A DNA stretch of 64,000 nt from Antarcticirhabdus aurantiaca (GCF_009765365.1 NZ_VTOM01000015.1:94052-158051); one strand, 5' to 3'; positions 44,920 through 53,355 are shown, numbered from the stretch's first letter. Translations and numbers: made by a program. Notes: generated by a model from the sequence alone, not told the origin.

Positions 44920-44976
44920 GTGCGCCTCCTCCTGTTCTAAGGCGGCCTCGGCTCCTACGCCCTCGCCGCCGACCGG
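44920..44976 (+). pseudogene. Fragment of a QueC-like gene start
   Basis: The 57 bases match the first 57 bases of the queC-like gene at 61757 at 49 positions. The frame gives RLLLF, then a stop where Ser of the PP-loop (SGGLDS) should be, then GGLGSYALAAD. So the ATP-binding loop is broken. Nothing downstream resembles the rest of the gene. The 785-bp stretch 44277-45061 holds no other feature. Confidence 0.65.
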
Positions 44977-45061
44977 TCGGTTGAGGTCCCGCAGGTCGGG
45001 CGGAGACCGACCCGCGGCAACTGCCTTCATGCAGCGGCAGGATCGACACGGGATCGCGGAT

Positions 45062-45538
45062 ATGGACGACACGGAGAAGACGCCGAGGATGCAGCCGCTC
45101 GGTGAGGATCACGGCACGCCCGGCCACCAGGAGCGGCCGCCGAGCGAGGACGAAAGGCTGAAAAAGTCATTGGAGGACAGCTTCCCGACCTCCGATCCCA
45201 TCCAGCCGAGCCGCATCGACGGCCCCAGCAACCAAGGGCGCGCCGTTCCCTCGATGGTGGCCCGCATGCTGGAACCACAATGCGAAAGCCCCGCTCGGCC
45301 GATGCCGGGCGGGGCGAAGTTCGTCGTTTTGGGGTGCCGGGGTTTGTGGTGGATCGAAACAAGCATGCAACGGGGATGCGTGAAGGCGGCTACTCCTTGT
45401 AAGGCTTGCCCCCTTCCTGGTCGCCGTCTCGCCCGGTCTCAGCCCGACCCTGCGCCTGGTCATAGCCGTCCATCCAGCTCATCCAGGCTTCCGAGTCCGC
45501 GTCGTGCGGATTGGAGGTCCGTTCCCGTCCTGCCTTGA
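45062..45538 (+). CDS. Small hydrophilic stress-type protein
   Basis: The first 58 codons are coherent: MDDTEKTPRMQPLGEDHGTP, then DERLKKSLEDSFPTSDPIQPSRIDG. The LxxSFPASDPP-type motif is found in many small soluble proteins of rhizobia and methylobacteria. Beyond residue 70 the frame runs on to 45538 but has poor sense, overlaps the Rmf-like gene on the other strand, and contains a terminator-like hairpin (45288). The real end may be near 45280; a frameshift cannot be excluded. Function unknown. Confidence 0.45.
   Translation: MDDTEKTPRMQPLGEDHGTPGHQERPPSEDERLKKSLEDSFPTSDPIQPSRIDGPSNQGRAVPSMVARMLEPQCESPARPMPGGAKFVVLGCRGLWWIETSMQRGCVKAATPCKACPLPGRRLARSQPDPAPGHSRPSSSSRLPSPRRADWRSVPVLP
45288..45315. 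terminator. Hairpin behind the small hydrophilic gene
   Basis: A 12-bp stem (one G-T pair), left arm GCCCCGCTCGGC, loop CGAT, right arm GCCGGGCGGGGC. A T-rich stretch follows from 45320. This form is common for rho-independent terminators. It lies inside the nominal end of the upstream frame. Confidence 0.45.
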
Positions 45539-45584
45539 ACGCGGCCGCACCCTCGTCGCGTCGATTCTCGCTCGCGTCAGGCAA
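45390..45584 (-). CDS. Ribosome modulation factor-like protein (Rmf/CrpP fold)
   Basis: 64 residues, chosen to start at TTG 45584 because a GGGGAG site lies 5 bases ahead. The core DEGAAAFKAGRERTSNPHDA, then SEAWMSWMDGYDQAQ matches the Rmf/CrpP pattern (a G-x-x-A-G-R...W-x-x-GW/GYxxA form). Rmf binds 70S ribosomes in stationary phase; CrpP-like relatives were linked to drug modification, a claim that has been disputed. The start overlaps the stop of the gene upstream by 8 bases. Confidence 0.55.
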   Translation of the reverse strand: MPDASENRRDEGAAAFKAGRERTSNPHDADSEAWMSWMDGYDQAQGRAETGRDGDQEGGKPYKE

Positions 45585-45789
45585 GATCGCTCCCCTGCGC
45601 TCCCGTTGCACCGCCAGCGCGGCTCTCGTCCGGCTCGCTCGTCTCCCCGGGGCGCCCCTCCGGAACTGCGGGAAGGTCGTGGTTGGGCGCCGGCTCGTTG
45701 TCGGGGCGACCGACAGCGTCGTCGCCTCGTTGGCCGGGCAGGATCGGGTCGGGTAGATCCTGACCGGGCGTGCCGAAGGTGTTGGACAT
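45577..45789 (-). CDS. Small acidic hydrophilic protein, 70 aa
   Basis: MSNTFGTPGQDLPDPILPGQ start, very polar with Pro, Asp and Gly, no hydrophobic core, probably disordered. A strong AGGAGG ribosome-binding site lies 6 bases ahead. The stop overlaps the Rmf-like gene start by 8 bases. It looks like one of the small proteins rhizobia make in stress. A perfect palindrome (45812-45829) lies upstream. Confidence 0.5.
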   Translation of the reverse strand: MSNTFGTPGQDLPDPILPGQRGDDAVGRPDNEPAPNHDLPAVPEGRPGETSEPDESRAGGATGAQGSDLA

Positions 45790-45811
45790 GGTGGCCTCCT
45801 GAGTGTCGCGT

Positions 45812-45829
45812 AGGAAGCCGCGGCTTCCT
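45812..45829. promoter_or_regulatory. 18-bp perfect palindrome upstream of the small acidic gene
   Basis: AGGAAGCCG followed by CGGCTTCCT, 23 bases before the start at 45789, in the place of a promoter or operator. Confidence 0.4.
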
Positions 45830-46200
45830 CGCCTCGTTCCCGGATGACGATGCAGGTAATCGCTGGCCACGACGTGATCGCAAGACCGCTTCGGACTCAA
45901 GATGAAGGGAACGCGCCATCGCGCCTAGCGCGGCTCAAGACGAATCGTGGGGCGAGGCTTGGAAACCTGCGGCCGACAAGGTCCTGCGGATTTCGGCCTC
46001 GCCCGCAGGCGCCCTGCGCCTCTGCGCCTTCCGAGATCGGGACGAGGTAGACGTCGAATTCGCGCGCGGTCGGATCGGCAAGGCGGAGCATCCGGCTTGG
46101 ATGCCCGCGAGAAGGTAGGGAGCGATCCGCATGCTCGGAATGTGGCCATACGAACCATCCGCCTCAACGCTGCTCTCGCTCATCTCAGGATGAGCGCTCC
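45830..46200. other. Gene-poor spacer
   Basis: About 370 bases with no confident gene. A leftward frame at 45897-46091 contains FDVYLV near a potential start, but it has no ribosome-binding site and its tail changes character, so it may be a decayed fragment. Nothing else is recognised. Confidence 0.3.
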
Positions 46201-46986
46201 TCAAACCATGCGCAGCGCCATCCACAAGGCCATGCCGACCATCATCAGGTTCTCGGTCAGGGAGACGAAGCCGAGCGGCACGTTGGAATCGCCCCCGACG
46301 CAGGCGCATCTCAGCTCCCGCTTGTCGATGTAGACCGCCTTGAACACAGAGAAGGCGCCCACCGTGCCGAGGAAGAAGGCAACGGGAATCGAGATCCAAG
46401 TCAACGCCCCCGCGATCATCAGGACGCCCGCTAGCGCCTCGCCGAAGGGGTAGAGGTAGGCGTACCGCACCCAGCGCTGTGCCAGGAGGTCGTAGCCGAG
46501 GAACATGTTGGAGAAGCCCTCGACGTCGCGCAGCTTCTGGACGGCAAGGAGGCACATGGCAATGGCGACGAACCACTCGGCCGCCCGCCCCGTGGCGAGC
46601 GTGCCGAAGGCGGCCCAGCTTGCCGCCAGCGCCATGAGGGCGGCCATCGCGAAGATCGCGAACACCGGCTTGTAGGTCACTGCCTTCGGGTCGGCGACCG
46701 CCCTGCCCAAGTGCCGGCGCAGGTCGTCGTAGCCGCCGACGCGCCGGCCGTCGATGAAGGTCTGCGGCGTCGTCTTCACGCCGTGCTCGGCCTTGAAGGC
46801 GTCGGTCTCCTCGCGCGTCGTCAGCCAATGGTCTTCGATCTCGAAACCCGCGCGCTTCAGGAGGTCGACCGACTTCAAGCCGAAGGGACAAAGGTGCTTG
46901 GGCATCACCATCCGGTGGACCACCGCCTTGCGGTCACCGACACGAGTCTGCCCGGTCGTGGAACGATCGAATGTCGTCGTGCTCAT
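46201..46986 (-). CDS. Glutaredoxin-like domain fused to a MauE/DoxX-type membrane protein
   Basis: 261 residues. The N-terminal 100 residues are glutaredoxin-like: KAVVHRMVMPKHLCPFGLKSVDLLKRAG, then TTPQTFIDGRRVGGYDDLRRHL. The active-site pair CPYC is CPFG, so one Cys remains (monothiol). The rest has four membrane helices in MauE style, including AASWAAFGTLATGRAAEWFVAIAMCLLAVQKL and a CACVGG loop. MauE-like proteins are used in methylamine dehydrogenase maturation or disulfide work. A GGGAG site precedes the ATG at 46986. It lies downstream of the DUF305 gene. Confidence 0.75.
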   Translation of the reverse strand: MSTTTFDRSTTGQTRVGDRKAVVHRMVMPKHLCPFGLKSVDLLKRAGFEIEDHWLTTREETDAFKAEHGVKTTPQTFIDGRRVGGYDDLRRHLGRAVADPKAVTYKPVFAIFAMAALMALAASWAAFGTLATGRAAEWFVAIAMCLLAVQKLRDVEGFSNMFLGYDLLAQRWVRYAYLYPFGEALAGVLMIAGALTWISIPVAFFLGTVGAFSVFKAVYIDKRELRCACVGGDSNVPLGFVSLTENLMMVGMALWMALRMV

Positions 46987-47002
46987 GACGGTTCTCCCGA
47001 TC

Positions 47003-47515
47003 TCAGTTCCCGCCTGCGGCTGCGGCTTCGGACATGCGCGGAGCGATGTCGGGCGCGTCTGCGGCGGGCGGACTTGTCTCAAGGTCCGCGATCAGCCGCT
47101 TCATCTCGGCGATCTCGCGCACCTGGGCCTCGATGATGCCGTCCGCCAACTCGCGCACGCGCGGATCGCGGATGTGCGCCCGCTCGCTCGTCAGGATCGC
47201 GATCGAGTGGTGCGGGATCATCGCCTTCATGTAGGACACGTCCGAAACCGTCTCCTGGCTTCGCACCAGAAAGAGCGACCCGCCGAAGACGATAATGCCG
47301 GCCGCGACGATCGCCGCGTTCGCGCGCCTCTTCGGATACATGCCCCACATGAAGCCGATCATGATGAGGGCCATGGTCGCGCCCATGAGGAGCGCCATCC
47401 AGGTCCGCGTCTGGCTGTAGAAGACGTGATCGAGCGCGAAGGTGTTCAGGTACATGAGCGCGAACATCACGACCGTCGAGGTCGCGATCATCGCGGCGAA
47501 GCGCTTGTAGGTCAT
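47003..47515 (-). CDS. DUF305 membrane protein
   Basis: 170 residues. Three membrane helices at the N-terminus (about 8-95), then a helical DUF305 domain with the MIPHHSIAILTS motif (His pair) and a second region REIAEMKRLIADLE. DUF305 is a ferritin-like domain in proteins thought to bind metals such as copper. The ATG at 47515 has an AAGGA site ahead. It begins the two-gene leftward unit with the glutaredoxin fusion. The next gene, an MscS channel, is divergent. Confidence 0.8.
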   Translation of the reverse strand: MTYKRFAAMIATSTVVMFALMYLNTFALDHVFYSQTRTWMALLMGATMALIMIGFMWGMYPKRRANAAIVAAGIIVFGGSLFLVRSQETVSDVSYMKAMIPHHSIAILTSERAHIRDPRVRELADGIIEAQVREIAEMKRLIADLETSPPAADAPDIAPRMSEAAAAGGN

Positions 47516-47686
47516 GGGCATTCCTTCCTGTTTCGGGCCTGCCCGCGAAAAGCTGGAGCTTGCCACGTGGGAAGGTCAAGGATCGGCGGAGGACGCCGTT
47601 CCGTCGCCTCGGACAGACCTTGCTCCATCTAAGAGCGTCGGCTTCGATGGCCGATTGCGATGTCACGGCACGAAGGTAGGCCCCTC

Positions 47687-48784
47687 ATGTTCGAAGCCCA
47701 TGCGCAGACACCGTCTGTCCCGAGCGAGCCCGCGACGGTCGATGCGCTGGCCGCGACGGCGCCGGATACGGTAGAGGAGGCCGTGCGCGTCGACCCTGCC
47801 TTCGTCCTGTCGAAGGTCGAGACTTGGATCGTCGGCTTTCAGCGCCTGCTGCCCAACATCCTCGTCGCGCTCGTCTTGTTCGCGGTCGTCTTCGGCATCG
47901 CCTGGGTGGTGGAGCGCTCGTTCCGGCGCTGGGCGGACAAGCACGACCGCTCGAACCTCGGGGCGGTGCTCGGGTCCTTCGTCAAATGGGTGATCCTTCT
48001 CGTCGGCGGCCTCCTAGCGCTGACGATCGTCATCCCCTCGCTCAACCCGGGCGACCTCATCGCGGGCCTCGGCATCGGGTCGGTGGCGATCGGCTTCGCC
48101 TTCAAGGACATCCTCCAGAACTGGCTGGCCGGCCTCCTGATCCTGATCCAGCGCCCGTTCGGGGTCGGCGACCAGATCGTGGTCAACGGCTACGAGGGCA
48201 CGGTGGAGTGGATCGAGACGCGCGCGACCATCATCGCCATGTACGACGGCCGGCGCGTCATCATTCCGAACGCCGACGTCTACTCCAACGCCGTCACCGT
48301 CAACACGGCCCGCCCGACGCGCCGCTCGCAGTACGATGTCGGCATTGGCTACGGCGACGACGTCGAGGCGGCGCGGGCCGCGATCCTCGATGCGATGAGG
48401 AGCGTCCACGGTATCGAAGCCGATCCCAAGCCGGAGGTGCTGGTCTGGGACCTCGCGGGATCCAGCGTGAACCTTCGCGTCCGCTGGTGGACCAACTCCA
48501 AGCGCACGAGCGTCGTCCACGTCCAGGCCGCCGTTCTGGAGGCGATCAAGGGCGCTCTCGACAGCGTCGGCATCGACATGCCCTATCCGACGCAGGTCGT
48601 CCTCTTCCACGACCAAACCGAGGAGACCGACGGCATCCGCGGCGAGCAGCGGGAGGGCTGGCCGAAGCGACCGGGGCGCGAGGCGCCCCGGTCTGTCCGG
48701 CAGCTCGCCGCAGGACGTAGGACGGATCGATCTGACGGTGAAGCCGTGCCCGGCAGCCGCGGTGGAAACGGGAGCCGCCCGTGA
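47687..48784 (+). CDS. mscS: MscS-family mechanosensitive channel
   Basis: 365 residues. Three membrane helices (about 45-70, 85-110, 120-150), with the pore-lining GDLIAGLGIGSVAIGFAFKDILQNWLAGLLIL of MscS-type channels, then the beta-rich domain VGDQIVVNGYEGTVEWIETRATIIAMYDGRRVIIPNADVYSNAVTV. The C-terminal 65 residues are a charged extension. Such channels release solutes in hypo-osmotic shock. The ATG at 47687 follows AAGGTAGG. The stop overlaps the DUF2254 start (GTGA), so translation is coupled. Confidence 0.88.
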   Translation: MFEAHAQTPSVPSEPATVDALAATAPDTVEEAVRVDPAFVLSKVETWIVGFQRLLPNILVALVLFAVVFGIAWVVERSFRRWADKHDRSNLGAVLGSFVKWVILLVGGLLALTIVIPSLNPGDLIAGLGIGSVAIGFAFKDILQNWLAGLLILIQRPFGVGDQIVVNGYEGTVEWIETRATIIAMYDGRRVIIPNADVYSNAVTVNTARPTRRSQYDVGIGYGDDVEAARAAILDAMRSVHGIEADPKPEVLVWDLAGSSVNLRVRWWTNSKRTSVVHVQAAVLEAIKGALDSVGIDMPYPTQVVLFHDQTEETDGIRGEQREGWPKRPGREAPRSVRQLAAGRRTDRSDGEAVPGSRGGNGSRP

Positions 48785-50037
48785 CCTCGCGCTGGTACTG
48801 GCTCCTGCGGCGCTTGTCGCGCCGCATCTGGGTGCGCGCCACCCTGTTCTCGCTCGGTGGGGTCGTCACCGCGCTCGCCGCCACCTGGCTCAGCCCTTAC
48901 ATCCCCTACGACCTGCCGACCAAGATCGGCTCGGACGCGGTCGACAACATCCTCGGCATCATCGCCTCCTCGATGCTGACGGTGACGACCTTCTCGCTGT
49001 CGACGATGGTGTCGTCCTATTCGGCAGCCACCAACAACGTGACGCCGCGCGCGACAAAACTCGTGATCGAGGACACCACCACTCACAACGTTCTGTCGAC
49101 CTTCATCGGCTCGTTCCTGTTCAGCCTCGTTGGCATCATCGCGCTCTCAACGGGCCTCTACGGCGACCAGGGCCGAGTCATCCTCTTCGCGGTGACGATC
49201 CTCGTGGTCGTCGCCATCGTTGTCACGTTGCTGCGCTGGATCGACCACCTGTCCAGCCTCGGGCGCGTGACGCAAACCACCGAGCGGGTCGAGGCCGTGG
49301 CCTTGAAGGCGATGCGCGAGCGCCAGGCGAACCCTCACCTCGGCGGCTCGCCGCTCGATGACCCTTCAACGATCCCGCGCTCGGCCCGGCCGATCTTCGT
49401 GAATGTCGTCGGCTACGTGCAGCACGTCGATGTCAGGGCTCTGGCAGGACTCGTCGATGACGGATCAGGGCGGATCTATCTTCGCTGCATTCCCGGCGAC
49501 CTTGTTGACCCAACTGCGCCGATCGCAATGGCCGACGGCCTCGACGTGGAGAACCAGGAGCAGCGTATCCGGGATTGCTTCTCGATCGATGACGTACGCT
49601 CCTACGACCAGGATCCGCGCTTCGGCGCGTCGGTCTTGACCGAGATCGCCAGCCGCGCCCTGTCGCCGGGCATCAACGATCCGGGTACCGCCATCGACGT
49701 CATCGGACGGGCGGTGCGTCTCCTGACGGTCTGGAGCGAACCGCTCGAGGGTGCCGGCGAGGTTGCGCACCCGAACGTCTTCGTGCCGTCGATCGCGATC
49801 GGCGACCTCTTCGACGACTTGTTCACTCCCATCGCGCGCGACGGCGCCTCAACCGTCGAGATCGGCGTGCGTCTCCAGAAGGCGTTCCGCACGTTGGTAC
49901 GATACGGCCGGGACGGCTTTGCCGAAAACGCACAGCGCCACTCCCGCGAGGCACTCGAGCGTGCCGAGGTGGCGCTCGCCATTGAGACGGACAAGCAGCG
50001 GCTCAGAGCCCTGGCAGACGAGGTCGCGAGCACCTGA
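48781..50037 (+). CDS. DUF2254 membrane protein
   Basis: 418 residues. N-terminal helices (about 15-40, 55-80, 105-130, 135-155) contain SDAVDNILGIIASSMLTVTTFSLSTMVSSYSAATNNVTPRATKLVIED, the DUF2254 core. The remaining half is soluble. DUF2254 proteins are inner-membrane proteins of unknown role. It starts with GTG overlapping the mscS stop, so an osmotic or envelope role is suggested by context only. Confidence 0.83.
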   Translation: MTSRWYWLLRRLSRRIWVRATLFSLGGVVTALAATWLSPYIPYDLPTKIGSDAVDNILGIIASSMLTVTTFSLSTMVSSYSAATNNVTPRATKLVIEDTTTHNVLSTFIGSFLFSLVGIIALSTGLYGDQGRVILFAVTILVVVAIVVTLLRWIDHLSSLGRVTQTTERVEAVALKAMRERQANPHLGGSPLDDPSTIPRSARPIFVNVVGYVQHVDVRALAGLVDDGSGRIYLRCIPGDLVDPTAPIAMADGLDVENQEQRIRDCFSIDDVRSYDQDPRFGASVLTEIASRALSPGINDPGTAIDVIGRAVRLLTVWSEPLEGAGEVAHPNVFVPSIAIGDLFDDLFTPIARDGASTVEIGVRLQKAFRTLVRYGRDGFAENAQRHSREALERAEVALAIETDKQRLRALADEVAST

Positions 50038-50181
50038 TGATCCGGGACGACGCATGTTTGCGACGACCGAGCCGCCCCTCTTCGCGCTCAGCTAAGGGAT
50101 GGGGCATCGGCCAGCGGTGATGAACCATTTCATCGATCGAAGGCTTACCCATTCGACCCGTTCAAATGAAAGGACCAAACC

Positions 50182-50412
50182 ATGGACGACCGGAACAAGC
50201 CGACGAACGCCTCGAACTCCGACGCCGGCATCACCGAGACCGATCTCGCGCAGGAGCGCATGGGCAACAACCAGATTCAGGGCAATGACCAGGAAAACGT
50301 CCACAACCAGCGCCAAGCCGTTCCCGACGTGAAGACGGAAACGGAGGGCGTTGTGGAGAGCTTCGAGAACATGGATCCCGAGACGCGGGCGAAGCGCGAA
50401 AACGGAGGTTGA
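50182..50412 (+). CDS. Small hydrophilic protein, 76 aa
   Basis: Very polar, with Asn, Asp, Gln and Glu repeats (MDDRNKPTNASNSDAGITE and VHNQRQAVPDVKTETEG), no signal or membrane segment. Probably disordered in isolation, as many small stress proteins of rhizobia. It is followed three bases later by the LysM gene, so they form a unit. Function unknown. Confidence 0.6.
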   Translation: MDDRNKPTNASNSDAGITETDLAQERMGNNQIQGNDQENVHNQRQAVPDVKTETEGVVESFENMDPETRAKRENGG

Positions 50413-50415
50413 CCC

Positions 50416-51114
50416 ATGCCCAAGCCAGTCATCCTTGCCGTCGCAATGCTCATGTCCGGCGTGTCTATGGCCTATGCACAAGGCGTTGCCTCGCCATGCG
50501 GGGACAGCGTCGAGGTTCGGCGTGGCGACACGCTCAGCGCCATCGCCGAGCGGTGCAATGTCTCGGAGGGCAGGCTCCTCGCCGCCAACCCCATGCTCGA
50601 CGGCTCCGGCGATCTGATCATTGGCCAGAGCATCTCCACGCGGTCCGCCGCCCGGCAGGTGGGCGAACGTCTCTGGAGCGATGTCAAGGGTGCGGTCGGC
50701 CAGACGAGCGAAGCGCTTGAGGGCGTCGCAAGTGGCTTGAACGCGACGGCGCAGGACATCCTCGACAAGAACCCCGACCTTCGCTCGAGGGTCGAGAGCT
50801 TGGGATCGAGCCTTGGCGTGACCGGGAACGGAGCGTCCGGCGCGCCGACGGTCGAGGTGACGCCGCAGCCCCAACAAGCGGCAGTGGACGTCATGGTTAC
50901 GGGCTTACCCACGCAGTCAACGGTTCGCATCAATGTCGGGCCCGCCGGCGCGGCTTCGCAGGAGGTTGCTGAGGCACGCACGGGAGCCGATGGTACGTTG
51001 CGTCAGAGCGTACCGTTGCCGGACTGGCTCCCGGATGGGAAGCGTGTGGTCCTCACGATCACCGACGGAGAGCGAAGCGTCATGGCGCGTTCTGCCCCGT
51101 TCGACGCGGAATGA
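50416..51114 (+). CDS. Secreted LysM-domain protein
   Basis: 232 residues. A Sec signal peptide (about 1-22, cut at AYA-QG) is followed by one LysM domain (about 31-62: VEVRRGDTLSAIAERCNVSEGRLLAANPML), a helical middle, then a C-terminal Ig-like beta domain with IRINVGPAG-like strand. LysM binds peptidoglycan. The CDS begins three bases after the 76-residue gene. The adjacent MscS and DUF2254 genes suggest an envelope cluster. Confidence 0.75.
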   Translation: MPKPVILAVAMLMSGVSMAYAQGVASPCGDSVEVRRGDTLSAIAERCNVSEGRLLAANPMLDGSGDLIIGQSISTRSAARQVGERLWSDVKGAVGQTSEALEGVASGLNATAQDILDKNPDLRSRVESLGSSLGVTGNGASGAPTVEVTPQPQQAAVDVMVTGLPTQSTVRINVGPAGAASQEVAEARTGADGTLRQSVPLPDWLPDGKRVVLTITDGERSVMARSAPFDAE

Positions 51115-51130
51115 GGCGAACGCGCCCGAA

Positions 51131-51511
51131 GATCAGTCCCGTGCTGTTCCCGGCCACGTCCGCCGGGCCACAGCGCCGAGCGTCAACCCCTGCGCCACGA
51201 TCGTGAACAGGACGACGGCGTAGGTCGCCGCAAGGATCGGCGACTTGGCCGGGTCGTCCGGCAGCGATAGGGCGAGCGCGACCGAGATGCCGCCCCGTAC
51301 GCCCCCAAGTCAGGAACGGGATGTTGCGGGCCGAAAGGGATCCAGTCCAGCGGAACAGGAGAACTGGGGTAGAAACTGCGACCAGTCGTGCGAGGAGGAC
51401 GATCGGTACGGCCACGATCGCGAGAACGCTCGTGTCGGCCGCGAAGCGCAGGATGACGACCTCAAGCCCGATCAAAAGGAACAGGACCGAGTTCAGCACC
51501 TCGTCGATCAT
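51131..51511 (-). pseudogene. Fragment of a CPA1-type Na+/H+ antiporter (NhaP-like)
   Basis: Starting at 51511 the frame reads MIDEVLNSVLFLLIGLEVVILRF and VLLARLVAV, typical of NhaP-type antiporters in the middle of the protein. After NIPFLTWG the frame slips by a non-multiple of three, and the second frame reads RGGISVALALSLPDDPAKSPIL and AATYAVVLFTIVAQGLTLGAVARR, the true C-terminal part, ending at 51131. The N-terminal two thirds are missing. The remnant is not functional. Confidence 0.65.
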
Positions 51512-51924
51512 AGAGCTGGCGCAGGCGCTCGCGCCAGGGCGAGCGGAAATGCTCCTCGTGCGTTGGATCGGCGTGGCGCGCGGCGAGGAGTGCCGAGACC
51601 GTAGGACCGTCGCCGTGCGGCTGCTCGACGGCCGCTTCGTGTGGAGGCTGTGTGTCCACCCTCATGCTTCCGTTCTCGGCGAGCGGGCTCCAAGGAGCCG
51701 CTCGACCCATGTAGATAAGTCGTGCCGCGTCATGTCCAGCGCCGCCCTCGCGACGGCGCAAGGACAGGAGCGACCATCCTCGCCATAAGCCTGACCTTTC
51801 GAGCCGCCGGCTGGCGATCATCTGCCGATCCTGCGGCCAGAGCCCCGGATCGTAATTGGCAGGACGTCTCTCATGCAGCCGCGTGGCAGCCGACCCAAGA
51901 CCTGGACTTGGATTTCGAGCCGAT

Positions 51925-51966
51925 GTTGGTTCGTTCGCGTACCATGTTGGTTCGTTCGCGTACCCA
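51925..51966. repeat. Perfect 21-bp tandem duplication
   Basis: The block at 51925-51945 (starting ATGTTGGTTCGTTCGCG) is repeated at 51946-51966 with no change. It sits in a 646-bp gene-poor stretch (51512-52157) in which nothing else is recognised. Confidence 0.9.
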
Positions 51967-52157
51967 AGACAGGCGACGTCCGGTTGATCGGCGATCCACT
52001 GCCGCGTAGCCTTTCCCATGTCCTCATCTGGTGAACGCATGCACTGGATGATTGGTGTGGCGGCATGGGAGGCACTGCCGCCACACCGCCTCTCCGATTG
52101 CTCGGCGAGGCGGCTTTCATCGAAGCCACGGAGCCAGAAGCGTGGAGGCACCCCAGG

Positions 52158-52460
52158 ATGCACGTCGTGGATCGGGAACGCGCATCCCTGCTGAAGGACT
52201 TTCTGCGCTTCAACGTCTTCCCACCCTCCTCCGCTGAGGCGGAGATCGTCGGATTGGTCATTCGGAACGGCCTCAAGGGCTTGTCGCCCGACCAGATGGA
52301 CCTTTGGCACGAGCGGGTACTGCCGGTGGTCAGCCGCCCTTTGGTCGAACAAATCCCCGATTGGGTGTTGGTGCAGAAGATGACGCAGACCTTCCAGCGC
52401 AACGCTGCGGATGCGATTGGCAGTCGCCCGCGCCGACGGCAAGGACGGGGTCAGTCATAG
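52158..52460 (+). CDS. Hypothetical protein, 100 aa
   Basis: The ATG at 52158 follows a GGAGG site; the frame is open back to 52065. The sequence reads MHVVDRERASLLKDFLRFNVF and continues with RNGLKGLSPDQMDLWHERVLPVVSRPLVEQI. No signal or membrane segment; helical. The family is not recognised. Its end overlaps the Crp-type gene end by 10 bases. Confidence 0.45.
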   Translation: MHVVDRERASLLKDFLRFNVFPPSSAEAEIVGLVIRNGLKGLSPDQMDLWHERVLPVVSRPLVEQIPDWVLVQKMTQTFQRNAADAIGSRPRRRQGRGQS

Positions 52461-53152
52461 ATCGCCTGGTTGGCCGCCCGCATGATGCCGTAGCACTTGC
52501 AGCTCAGCTCGACGAGCGCGTCCCTGTTCTTGATGCCGATGCTGCTGCGGCCCAGGTCCACCAAGCCGCTCTCCGCCATCCTGTTGAGCGCGACCGTGAT
52601 GCTCGCGCGCCGGGTCCCGATCAGGCGCGCGAGCGTCGAGTGGGTCAGCGGCAGAGCGTCCTCGTCGAGCCGATCCTGTGCCGATAGGAGCCAGCGCGCC
52701 AAACGCTGCTCCACCGAGTGCCGGGTCGCACAGGCGAGCGCCTGCCCCGTCTGGATGGCGATCGAATGGGCGTAGCGCAGCATCAGCCGTTGGAGCTCGG
52801 GATGGTGCGCGAGGAGGTCCTGAAAGGTGTCTGCCGAGAGCCGGAGCGCCTCGCCGCCGATGCTGACTACGCGCTTGAAGGGCGAGCTGGCGCTGCCGAG
52901 AACGAGCGGCAGGCCGACGAAGCCCTCATGGCCAACCAGCCAGATCTCGATGTCCCGGGTCGTATCGACGTCCGCAATGACGGACACGACGCCCCGCTCG
53001 ATGAAGTAGACGTGCTCGAACGGCAGACCGCGCATGTGCAGGATCTGCCGCTTGGACAGCTTGAACGGTTCTGCTTCCGACAATACGGCCTGCGCGACCG
53101 GATCCGACAGGAAGCGCAGGAGCGAGTTTCGGCTTTCGGGCGGAAGGGACAT
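52451..53152 (-). CDS. Crp/Fnr-family regulator
   Basis: 233 residues. The effector domain (about 20-135) has ILHMRGLPFEHVYFIERGVVSVIADV and a GHEGFVGLPLVLG glycine turn; the winged helix (about 150-215) has LPLTHSTLARLIGTRRASITVALNRMAESGLV. No Fnr Cys cluster is seen. This is the second Crp-type regulator in the window and differs clearly from that at 4389. It may control the adjacent PRC-barrel gene or the hypothetical gene at 52158, but no motif proves it. Confidence 0.8.
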   Translation of the reverse strand: MSLPPESRNSLLRFLSDPVAQAVLSEAEPFKLSKRQILHMRGLPFEHVYFIERGVVSVIADVDTTRDIEIWLVGHEGFVGLPLVLGSASSPFKRVVSIGGEALRLSADTFQDLLAHHPELQRLMLRYAHSIAIQTGQALACATRHSVEQRLARWLLSAQDRLDEDALPLTHSTLARLIGTRRASITVALNRMAESGLVDLGRSSIGIKNRDALVELSCKCYGIMRAANQAIYD

Positions 53153-53293
53153 GAGGACTTCGATCGAGGTTCCGTCGGGTGGTCCACGCCGGGTGATGGT
53201 TCGATAGGGTCAACCGGCATCCTGGACCCACGGGTCCCCCTCCCGGAGCTGAACCGCCGCGAGCGCATTGCGGAATTGATGCGGGTGACGGCC

Positions 53294-53327
53294 CATGGTG
53301 ACGCGACCCCTTGGCCGCGTCACCATG
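53294..53327. terminator. Hairpin behind the PRC-barrel gene
   Basis: 12-bp stem (CATGGTGACGCG with its complement at 53316-53327) and a 10-base loop, 28 bases past the stop of the leftward PRC-barrel gene. There is no T-run. Confidence 0.5.
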
Positions 53328-53355
53328 CGAGATCAACTGACGGTGCCGACCGCTC

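Noticed and set aside
45790..45900. A general-stress (EcfG-type) promoter GGAAC-N17-CGTT upstream of the small acidic gene
   Set aside because: A GGAAC is present on the minus strand but the -10 part does not match (GCTT in place of CGTT).
45897..46091. A conjugative-element protein remnant suggested by FDVYLV
   Set aside because: The match is too short, and the remainder of the frame is not coherent.
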